This document shows, piece by piece, positions 39,413 to 45,908 of a stretch of DNA of 45,908 nt. The notes beneath the pieces were generated by a model. That model ran no database searches and was not told where the DNA came from. It saw only the letters and a list, made by a program, of their open reading frames with translations. The translations under genes were made by a program, and so were the position numbers. Source of the stretch: CAZWEJ01 sp964632435 (GTDB taxonomy: Bacteria > Patescibacteriota > Saccharimonadia > UBA4664 > SCTI01); contig CAZWEJ010000004.1 of assembly GCA_964632435.1 (NCBI GenBank), positions 1 through 45,908 of the forward strand, given 5' to 3'. The number at the start of each line of letters is the position of its first letter. The first letter of the stretch is position 1.

Positions 39413-41692
39413 CTATGGGGCTGCAGGATTAGTCTTTTTATTGGGAGCCTGAGGGGCTTGAGGAGGTTCCGGTTGAGGCGGAATATTGCCGCCTCCGCCT
39501 CCGCGTCCTGGTTCGTCAACAGGTTGAATCGGCGCTTGAGCTTGTTGCACCTGCTCGACAGGAGCTTCTGCTCGGGCTTCAATTATTGGTTGAGGCTTAG
39601 ACTGTGAGTCTGACCCCGAACCACACCGTCTGGTTTCTTGTGATTCCGCAAGAAATACTTCTGTAACACCATTAGGGTCGTTTTGGTCTACTAACCCACC
39701 GTCACTAGCGCAAACTTTTGCAAATACTACCCCAGGAGGAACTGGAAATTCTTTAATCGGCATCCCGGCATGTGCCATTTCCATATAATCTTTCCAGATC
39801 GGGGCAGCTCCAGTGACACCATCAACGTTTACCATCGGCGAGTGGTCATTGTTGCCTACCCAAACAGCAGTTACAATATCCGGTGTATATCCAACTGCCC
39901 AGTTGTCACGATAGTCGTTTGTAGTTCCGGTTTTAACAGCAGCAGGTCGACTTAATTTAAGTGGTGAGTTGGTGCCAAACATTTCCTCGCGTGTTTTGTT
40001 GTCACTCAAGATATTGGTGACCATATAAGTTACACGTGGGTCGATAACCTGTTTTGAAGTGTTCGGTGCCGGCTTTGTAATGTCATCGCCATACTTGTCT
40101 TTAACTTGCTTTATTGCTCGCGGTGTAACCGTTGTGCCGTAGTTGGCAAACGTCGAGTAAACCCCCGCCATATCAAGCGGACGAACCTCCCCGCCTCCAA
40201 GAACCAGACTCAATCCGTAACGATCTGGCTGAGTTAGGCTTGGCGCTTGAATACCAAGGCTATGAGCCATGGTGATCGTATCTGGTAGACCAGCGTATTT
40301 TAAGACCTCAATCGCTGGGATATTAAATGAGTTAGCCAGGGCACGCCGGAGAGTCATCTGCCCCCTAAACTTGCCGTCGTAGTTTTTAGGCTCGTATACC
40401 GTACCGTCATACTGAGGAACCCTCATTGGTTTATCATCAACTTTGGTTGCACCGTTCCAGCCCTTGGTGAAAGCGGTTGCATATGCGATCGGCTTGAAGC
40501 TCGATCCTGGTTGAAGCTGAGCCAGTGTTACATTGACAGCACCGTATCCCGGTTTGTTGTAATCAACACTACCCACCATAGAGATGATGTCGCCGTTGTT
40601 GGGGGTGACGGCAACCAGGCCGCTGTTGGTGGCATTACGGCTTGCGAGTTTTTCAACCTGGGCCTTTACTATCTGTTCGGCTGCTTCCTGTTTCTTGTAA
40701 TCTAAAGTGGTAGTGACTGTTATGCCGCCTTTTTCGACGATATCGGGACCATATTTTCGCCTTAGTTCATCAAGTACGAAAAATACAAAGTGTGGAGCTT
40801 TTATGGTGATCTTTCGCATCCCAGCAACAACTGGTTTGTTGGCGGTTTGATTTGCAATCGATTCAGTAATATACCCCTCTTCCTGCATACGACTAAGCAC
40901 ATAATCTCTTCTATCTTTTGCCGCTTGCTTATCTACATTCGGGTCATATCGGCTTGGGCTTTGAGCTAGACCAGCAAGAAGTGCGCTCTCTTCTAGGGTT
41001 AATTCTTTTGCGGGCTTGTTGAAATAGGTTTGAGCAGCCGATTCAACTCCGTATGCTCCTTGGCCGTAGTAGATTGTATTCAAATACATCTGAAGGATTT
41101 GATCCTTGGAGTAGCGCCTCTCCATATCTACTGCCAAAACGGCTTCCTTGTATTTGCGGGTGAAAGACTTCTCGTTTGTTAGGAGAGTATTCTTTACTAG
41201 CTGTTGAGTAATGGTTGATCCACCTTGAACCATCCCGGTGTGCCTAAGGTCAGCAATAATCGCTCGGGTTGTCCCCTTCCAAGAGAAGCCCCCGTGTTGA
41301 TAAAAATCTGGGTCTTCGGTAGCTAGTGTGGCATTTTTTAGTGAATCCGGCATTTCATTCAATGGAATGTTGTGACGTGTGACTGCCCCATAGCCCTGGA
41401 AAAGAACTTCGCCGTTTCTGTCGAGAATGGTTGTTCCGGTATTTTTACTGTTCATCAAGGATTCTGGGTTGCTGATATTGCGCTGATTTGCCTTCATGGT
41501 TGTCATTCCCATGTCGATCGCTATAGCGCTACCAGTTATGACGATCAGAAAAGTAATTGAAAGTATTGCGATGCGGGAATAGTGGCTGGTTAGCGCACCC
41601 CATGATTTTCGGGAGCCCTTTGCCATATCATGAGCGATAGCCTTTAAATCAGCTATTACATGATCAAAATTTATGTTACTCCTCTTCGCCAT
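39413..41692 (-). CDS. class A penicillin-binding protein (PBP1A)
   Basis: Bifunctional peptidoglycan synthase, 759 aa: a cytosolic N-terminus (~38 aa), one membrane helix (IAILSITFLIVITGSAIAI), a GT51 glycosyltransferase domain with catalytic glutamate E126 in TEDPDFYQHGGF and GGSTITQQLVKN, and a transpeptidase domain with SSFK (S397-K400), SFN in LANSFNIPA and KTGTTNDYRDNW. The C-terminus is a disordered proline/glutamine tail (EPGRGGGGGNIPPQPEPPQA). ATG 41692 is used. It is transcribed upstream of the sigma-4/HARE gene but with a separate promoter in between. Confidence 0.95.
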   Translation of the reverse strand: MAKRSNINFDHVIADLKAIAHDMAKGSRKSWGALTSHYSRIAILSITFLIVITGSAIAIDMGMTTMKANQRNISNPESLMNSKNTGTTILDRNGEVLFQGYGAVTRHNIPLNEMPDSLKNATLATEDPDFYQHGGFSWKGTTRAIIADLRHTGMVQGGSTITQQLVKNTLLTNEKSFTRKYKEAVLAVDMERRYSKDQILQMYLNTIYYGQGAYGVESAAQTYFNKPAKELTLEESALLAGLAQSPSRYDPNVDKQAAKDRRDYVLSRMQEEGYITESIANQTANKPVVAGMRKITIKAPHFVFFVLDELRRKYGPDIVEKGGITVTTTLDYKKQEAAEQIVKAQVEKLASRNATNSGLVAVTPNNGDIISMVGSVDYNKPGYGAVNVTLAQLQPGSSFKPIAYATAFTKGWNGATKVDDKPMRVPQYDGTVYEPKNYDGKFRGQMTLRRALANSFNIPAIEVLKYAGLPDTITMAHSLGIQAPSLTQPDRYGLSLVLGGGEVRPLDMAGVYSTFANYGTTVTPRAIKQVKDKYGDDITKPAPNTSKQVIDPRVTYMVTNILSDNKTREEMFGTNSPLKLSRPAAVKTGTTNDYRDNWAVGYTPDIVTAVWVGNNDHSPMVNVDGVTGAAPIWKDYMEMAHAGMPIKEFPVPPGVVFAKVCASDGGLVDQNDPNGVTEVFLAESQETRRCGSGSDSQSKPQPIIEARAEAPVEQVQQAQAPIQPVDEPGRGGGGGNIPPQPEPPQAPQAPNKKTNPAAP

Positions 41693-41741
41693 AGTTTTAT
41701 GCTACCGCGCACCTTATCTTTACCCTTGATACAAAAGTCTA

Positions 41742-41768
41742 AAAAAGCCGCCAGAAATAGCGGTTTTT
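41742..41768. terminator. terminator of topA, probably bidirectional
   Basis: On the minus strand AAAAACCGC-N8-GCGGCTTTTTT. The A-tract on one side and T-tract on the other allow function in both directions. A second stem, AACCTA/TAGGTT, lies at 41787-41805, closer to the topA stop. Confidence 0.8.
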
Positions 41769-41822
41769 CGTTCAACTCTACTAATGAACCTAGCAGTTTT
41801 AGGTTGATATTACAAGAATAAA

Positions 41823-44126
41823 CTAGCCGTTCTTTCGAACTCTTCGGCGACTTTTTCGTTCTGGAGCCGCCGCGAGTAGCTCTTTGGCCTCATTCTCTGT
41901 TATGGACTTAGGATCCCTGTCTTTAGGAATTTTGGCGTTCTTTTTGCCGTCGGAAATGTAAGGACCGAAACGTCCATTGAGTACCTGAACCCCATCTGAA
42001 AAATCTGAGATTATGCGGTTTGCCTCGGCTTCTCTTTTTTCAGCGATCAGCTGTTGTGCCCTTTCGAGCTGGATTGAAAACGGATCATCCGGTCTGATAG
42101 AAGCGGACGTCTTTCCGGCCTTTACGTAAGGACCGAAAGGCCCAAAATTTGCCATGATATCTTCACCCTGATCTGTTTGACCGAGTTTACGAGGAAGGCT
42201 AAATAGCTCAAGTGCTTGATCCATATCAATATCGCTGAGCTTCATTCCGTCTGGTATAGGTGCAAATGCTGGCTTCTCTTCGTCTGTGGCTTCGCCCATT
42301 TGCAGCATTGGGCCGTATCGCCCCATTCGAGCAATGATTGGCTTGCCGGTCTTTGGATGCACTCCAATTTCTCGCGCCTGGCTAGCTTCCTGGCGACTCA
42401 CTTGCTCTGCACCCTCGACCGTTTTATGGAAGGGACCATAAAAATCAGATATCATCTGGTGCCATTCAATTTTACCTTCAGATATTGAGTCAAACTTGGT
42501 TTCTACTTCTGCAGTAAAATCGTAATCTACAATATCCGGGAAATACTTAACAAGGAAGTCGGTTGTGAGCTCCCCCATAGGGGTTGGGATCAGCTTGTTG
42601 CGATCTGCGCCAAAGTTCTCATCAATTTCTTCGTGTTGAATATCCTTGCCACGAAGAGTCAGCTGCGTAATTTTACGAGTGCTTCCTTCGATGTCAGCTT
42701 TTATAACGTATTCTCTATCCTGAATGGTTGAGATAGTAGGGGCATATGTTGATGGTCGACCGATCCCCTCCTCCTCGAGCTTTCTAACAAGTGTCGCTTC
42801 TGTATATCGCGGCTTTGGTCGGGCGAAAGTCTCCTTGGCAATAATTTCTTTCATGCCAAGTTTCTGCCCCTGCTTAAGCGGTGGCAGGAGGTTTTCTTCA
42901 TCATCATCCTCGTCACGCCCTTCAATGTAAACCTTAAGAAAGCCGTCGAAAATTATGGTGTCTGCCTCAGCTTTAAACATCTCGCTTGTGGCGCTAGGTT
43001 TGATAGAAACGCTGGTTTTTTCAATCTTGGCATCGCTCATCTGCGAAGCGATCGCTCGCTGCCAAATTAGTTCGTAAAGCCGCTGGGCATTTCGGTCGCC
43101 GTCAACACTGCTTCGTGAAAAATCGGTTGGGCGAATAGCCTCATGAGCTTCCTGCGCACCAGCGGACTTGCTTTTGAATGTACGCCTTTGTGAGTACTGA
43201 TCACCGTAGCTAGATTTGATAGCCGATGCAGCACCGGCAAGAGCTGTCTCCGAAAGATTAACCGAGTCGGTACGCATATAAGTAATGAAACCATTTTCAT
43301 ATAGCTTCTGCGCAACCGACATAGTTTGACGGACTGAGAAGCTAAGTTTGCGGCTAGCTTCTTGCTGCAGTGTTGATGTTGTGAATGGTGCAGCTGGAGT
43401 GCGTTTGCCTGGTTTCTTCTCAAGGGCGTCTAAAGTGAATTCAGCGCCAGACAAAGCTTCTAAGAGGCTTTGGACTTCAGGCTCACTTTCAATTCTTCTG
43501 GTTAAATCGGCTTTTAGGTTTGAGCCATCGGCATCAAAGTTACCCCATAATTTAAAACTTGAGGTCGCATTGAAGTTTTCGATTTCGCGTTCCCGCTCAA
43601 CAATTAGGCGAACCGCTACAGATTGAACACGCCCCGCACTAAGGCCCGGTGCAACCTTCTTCCAAAGCACTGGTGAAAGCTCGTATCCGACTAGGCGGTC
43701 AAGTACACGTCTTGCCTGCTGAGCGTCAACTAGTCCGTTATCAACTGTCCGAGGGTTCTCGATAGCTTTCTTAATCCCCGGTTCGGTGATTTCATGAAAG
43801 ACGATCCTCTTTGTATTTTTGGGGTTGAGCCCGAGTGCGTAGCAAAGATGCCAGGCAATCGCCTCACCCTCTCGGTCTGGGTCTGATGCTAGCCATACGG
43901 TTTCGGCTGCTTTAACCTTTTTCTTTAGGTCGGTAATAGTCTTCTTTTTATCGGGACTGATCTCGTATGTTGGCTCAAAATTCTTCTCAATATCGATCGA
44001 CATACCCTTCTTTGGAAGATCACGGACATGGCCATAGCTGGCCGCTACCGTGAAGTCCTTTCCGAGGTACTTCTCAATGGTTGCCGCCTTCGCCGGGGAT
44101 TCAACAATTACGAGATTCTTGCTCAT
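41823..44126 (-). CDS. topA: DNA topoisomerase I (type IA)
   Basis: Relaxes negatively supercoiled DNA. The 767-aa product has the TOPRIM domain (VESPAKAATIEKYLG with E9; ASDPDREGEAIAWHL with D82, D84), LSAGRVQSVAVRLIVERERE, and the catalytic tyrosine Y283 in GFITYMRTDSVNLSE. The C-terminus has no four-cysteine zinc fingers; it carries several glycine/proline/tyrosine TopA C-terminal repeats (RMGRYGPMLQMG, NFGPFGPYVKAG, NGRFGPYISDG) and a basic end. A promoter lies directly upstream. Confidence 0.97.
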   Translation of the reverse strand: MSKNLVIVESPAKAATIEKYLGKDFTVAASYGHVRDLPKKGMSIDIEKNFEPTYEISPDKKKTITDLKKKVKAAETVWLASDPDREGEAIAWHLCYALGLNPKNTKRIVFHEITEPGIKKAIENPRTVDNGLVDAQQARRVLDRLVGYELSPVLWKKVAPGLSAGRVQSVAVRLIVEREREIENFNATSSFKLWGNFDADGSNLKADLTRRIESEPEVQSLLEALSGAEFTLDALEKKPGKRTPAAPFTTSTLQQEASRKLSFSVRQTMSVAQKLYENGFITYMRTDSVNLSETALAGAASAIKSSYGDQYSQRRTFKSKSAGAQEAHEAIRPTDFSRSSVDGDRNAQRLYELIWQRAIASQMSDAKIEKTSVSIKPSATSEMFKAEADTIIFDGFLKVYIEGRDEDDDEENLLPPLKQGQKLGMKEIIAKETFARPKPRYTEATLVRKLEEEGIGRPSTYAPTISTIQDREYVIKADIEGSTRKITQLTLRGKDIQHEEIDENFGADRNKLIPTPMGELTTDFLVKYFPDIVDYDFTAEVETKFDSISEGKIEWHQMISDFYGPFHKTVEGAEQVSRQEASQAREIGVHPKTGKPIIARMGRYGPMLQMGEATDEEKPAFAPIPDGMKLSDIDMDQALELFSLPRKLGQTDQGEDIMANFGPFGPYVKAGKTSASIRPDDPFSIQLERAQQLIAEKREAEANRIISDFSDGVQVLNGRFGPYISDGKKNAKIPKDRDPKSITENEAKELLAAAPERKSRRRVRKNG

Positions 44127-44137
44127 ACTCGGCTTAC

Positions 44138-44165
44138 TTTATATAAAGGGCACCTACAATGTAAA
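44138..44165 (-). promoter_or_regulatory. topA promoter
   Basis: On the minus strand TTTACA (44160-44165), 16 bp, TATAAA (44138-44143). The ATG at 44126 is 11 nt after the -10 box, so the leader is only about 4-5 nt. Confidence 0.55.
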
Positions 44166-44184
44166 GGGCAATTTTTCTTGCCAT

Positions 44185-45174
44185 CTATTGAACTTTGGTG
44201 ATCGATATTTTTTTGAGAACATCCATTGCCTCATCGTATGAGTGGCTGTCCATTATTCGGCCTCTTATCTCAACCGCTCCAGGAAAACCATTGATGTATA
44301 ACTTCGCGAACTTTTTCATTGGAGCAAACGATTTTGTATCGCCCCATGTGTCTTGGTAAAGCTTTAGGTGCTTCTCAAAAAGGCTTATCTTATCGGTTGC
44401 TGTCATTTCTTGAGGCGCTTCCGTCAGCGCTTGAATATCGCGCAGCACGCCTCGTCCTATCATGATGCCATCAACACCAGACTCTTGCGCAAGCTTCTCT
44501 CCGTGCTCAATATTTTCAACATCACCGTTACCAATGATAATGGTCGCAGGTGCTATTTTGTCGCGTAGTTCAACGGCCTTTTTAATTTCATCCCAGTGAG
44601 CAGGAACCTTACTCATTTCTTTGACGGTTCTTCCATGAATAGTTAATGCGGCAATATCTTGTTCTAAGAGAAAGCTGATCCAGTTTTCGGTAATAATGCG
44701 GTTAACTCCGATGCGGGTTTTAACGCTTACTGGGAGGTTACCTGCTCCCTCCTTGGTTGCTTTTATAATCTGGGCTGCATTGTCCCAATTCTCTTCTTTA
44801 ATAAGGCCACCGCAGCACCCACGCTTAACAATCCCCTTTTCGGGGCAGCCCATATTGATATCGATCCCAACGAACTCCCCGCTAGCAGCCAGGTCTTTCG
44901 CCATCTCTCGATAGTTATCAGGATTATTGCCCCAGATTTGTGCCACAATTGGCACTTTCATCTCTTTCTCGCTGTTGTTCACTATGAGACGCCTCTCAAC
45001 ACTAGGGCGACCCTTGGGATGAGCATATCCATCCGTAGACGCAAACTCGGTCATAGTAACATCTGGAGAGCCAACAGACGCCACTATCTCACGAAATACG
45101 GTGTCTGTTACATCGTCCATTGGCGCCAAAACAAAAAATGGCTTCTTATTATTCTGAGACCAAAAGCTCTTCAT
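44185..45174 (-). CDS. dus: tRNA-dihydrouridine synthase
   Basis: FMN-dependent reductase converting uridine to dihydrouridine in tRNA. The 329-aa product is a TIM barrel with FVLAPMDDVTDTVFREIV (FMN-binding start), PIVAQIWGNNPDNY, the catalytic cysteine C110 in GIDINMGCPEKGIVKRG, PVSVKTRIGV, LTIHGRTVKEMS, and the FMN phosphate loops IIGNGDVENIEHGE and GVDGIMIGRGVLRD. The usual GAGS/GAGG segment after the cysteine motif reads GCCGG here. Which Dus subclass it belongs to cannot be decided by eye. Confidence 0.93.
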   Translation of the reverse strand: MKSFWSQNNKKPFFVLAPMDDVTDTVFREIVASVGSPDVTMTEFASTDGYAHPKGRPSVERRLIVNNSEKEMKVPIVAQIWGNNPDNYREMAKDLAASGEFVGIDINMGCPEKGIVKRGCCGGLIKEENWDNAAQIIKATKEGAGNLPVSVKTRIGVNRIITENWISFLLEQDIAALTIHGRTVKEMSKVPAHWDEIKKAVELRDKIAPATIIIGNGDVENIEHGEKLAQESGVDGIMIGRGVLRDIQALTEAPQEMTATDKISLFEKHLKLYQDTWGDTKSFAPMKKFAKLYINGFPGAVEIRGRIMDSHSYDEAMDVLKKISITKVQ

Positions 45175-45182
45175 AAAAAGTT

Positions 45183-45211
45183 ATTATGCTATCTGTATTA
45201 ATAAATGTCAA
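45183..45211 (-). promoter_or_regulatory. dus promoter, near-leaderless
   Basis: On the minus strand TTGACA (45206-45211), 17 bp, CATAAT (45183-45188). The ATG at 45174 lies 8 nt after the -10 box. Confidence 0.65.
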
Positions 45212-45234
45212 TTTACCTGAAAAAGAATTGATCG

Positions 45235-45243
45235 TGCTAAAAT
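45235..45243 (+). promoter_or_regulatory. extended -10 promoter of the last gene
   Basis: TGCTAAAAT (-10 at 45238-45243), 22 nt before ATG 45266. It is divergent from the dus promoter, with 23 bp between the two promoter regions. Confidence 0.45.
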
Positions 45244-45265
45244 CAATAGCAAAAGAGCTTAAGCA

Positions 45266-45908
45266 ATGTTCAAGAATGTCTTTAATCGCAATGCCCGTTC
45301 CGCTGATCTGCTAGAGATATTTTTTGTTGCGGCTCTAAGTACCGTCCTTCTAACTCGTTTTTATCTCGAGATTACGAATTATCCCTCTGTAGGAGGCGAT
45401 ACTCTACACATTGCCCACATGCTCCCGGGGGGACTGCTAATGCTTATTGCCATGGTAATAAGTTTCTCCTTTATTGGTTACCGCGCCCTTATTCTCGCTA
45501 GTCTCCTTGGCGGCATTGGTTTCGGGCTCTTTATTGATGAGCTAGGGAAATTTATCACTAGGGATAATAACTACTTCTTTCAACCTACAGTAGCGCTTCT
45601 TTATCTTGTGTTTATGGGTCTATTTATCGGATTCCGAAGCTTAGCTCGAAACGAAAAACTAACTCAACGTGAATATTTAATGAATGCTCTTCAGATGTCT
45701 GAAGAGGCAGTGGTTGAAGATCTGGACACAGCTGAAAAAGAGCGAGTTCTCAAGTATCTTCGTAAAGCCAACAAGAAAGACCCTATGGTGGCTAGCCTTA
45801 TTGACGCTTTCGAGAAATTAGACGCTGGAGACCCACCTAAGCCATCATGGTTGCGAAGGTATCGTAAGAGTATAGAGAAGGGATATCGTGAATGGGTACT
45901 GACAAAAT
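45266..45908 (+). CDS. multi-pass membrane protein, 3' end outside the window
   Basis: The frame from ATG 45266 is open for 214 codons to the window edge. It shows four hydrophobic segments: near residue 18 (LLEIFFVAALSTVLLT), HMLPGGLLMLIAMVISFSFI, ALILASLLGGIGFGLFIDEL and VALLYLVFMGLFIGF, followed by a charged cytosolic-looking region (REYLMNALQMSEEAVVEDLD). I recognise no named family. The motif FGLFIDELGKFIT is distinctive and occurs between the third and fourth helices. The stop codon is not seen. Confidence 0.8.
   Translation, partial: MFKNVFNRNARSADLLEIFFVAALSTVLLTRFYLEITNYPSVGGDTLHIAHMLPGGLLMLIAMVISFSFIGYRALILASLLGGIGFGLFIDELGKFITRDNNYFFQPTVALLYLVFMGLFIGFRSLARNEKLTQREYLMNALQMSEEAVVEDLDTAEKERVLKYLRKANKKDPMVASLIDAFEKLDAGDPPKPSWLRRYRKSIEKGYREWVLTK

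Noticed and set aside
1..45908. Recoding of TGA (genetic code 25) as in SR1/Gracilibacteria.
   Set aside because: An intact RF2 gene is present and several well-bounded genes (secA, rsmH, the LytM gene) end at TGA without homologous sequence beyond it.
1..45908. CRISPR arrays, insertion sequences, prophage, tRNA or rRNA genes.
   Set aside because: No regularly spaced repeats, transposase or integrase motifs, phage structural genes, or tRNA T-loop patterns were found by eye on either strand.

Overview
The window looks like a chromosomal segment of a Candidate Phyla Radiation (Patescibacteria) bacterium, most likely a Saccharibacteria (TM7) relative. This is inferred from the mix of a Gram-positive-like wall and division gene set, a short dcw cluster, a TraG-like ATPase next to a sigma-4/HARE-HTH protein, a TRM11-like methyltransferase beside rpmA, and an LPATG surface protein. 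An intact release factor 2 gene and several genes ending in TGA argue for the standard code, so not the UGA-glycine lineages (SR1/Gracilibacteria). No 16S rRNA or tRNA gene is visible, so the taxonomy is an inference.

Layout. 1-8.7 kb: conserved single genes (serS, hpf, secA) alternate with orphan units: an unknown 246-codon gene, a small minus-strand gene behind a cluster of strong hairpins, and a visibly GC-rich cassette for a secreted cysteine- and proline-rich protein with its own promoter, about 259 nt structured leader and terminator, followed by an LPATG protein. 8.7-15 kb: prfB, then a cell-separation block in which ftsE-ftsX is flanked by two secreted coiled-coil peptidoglycan hydrolases (LytM/M23 type and CHAP type), then a CtpA-like S41 protease. 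15-20 kb: pyrG, convergent rpmA and TRM11-like methyltransferase, xseA-xseB and a FAM173-like methyltransferase. 20-26.8 kb: an anchored hypothetical protein, a large soluble histidine kinase, a receiver-only response regulator, recO and glyS. 26.8-35 kb: a dcw cluster mraZ-rsmH-ftsL-ftsI-mraY-ftsW-murG-ftsQ, with MraZ operator repeats, a long leader before rsmH and a 19-codon ORF with hairpins before ftsL. 35.5-45.2 kb, minus strand: dusB, topA, a class A PBP, a sigma-4/HARE-HTH protein and a TraG/VirD4-like ATPase. The window ends inside a plus-strand membrane protein gene.

How it fits together. Most genes serve wall synthesis, division and daughter-cell separation (dcw set, PBP1A, FtsEX with two hydrolases, CtpA), secretion (SecA) and core information processing. 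Many first-in-operon genes have a -10 box only 6-10 nt before the start codon and no Shine-Dalgarno sequence, pointing to widespread leaderless transcription. Downstream operon genes and the secreted-protein genes have good ribosome binding sites.

Most notable for follow-up: the GC-rich secreted-protein cassette with an rRNA-like boxA motif and large leader hairpin; an apparently circularly permuted LytM domain; the lack of any ATG/GTG/TTG start upstream of the signal peptides of both hydrolases; the 19-codon ORF and nested hairpins between rsmH and ftsL; and the hairpin cluster 3' of hpf.
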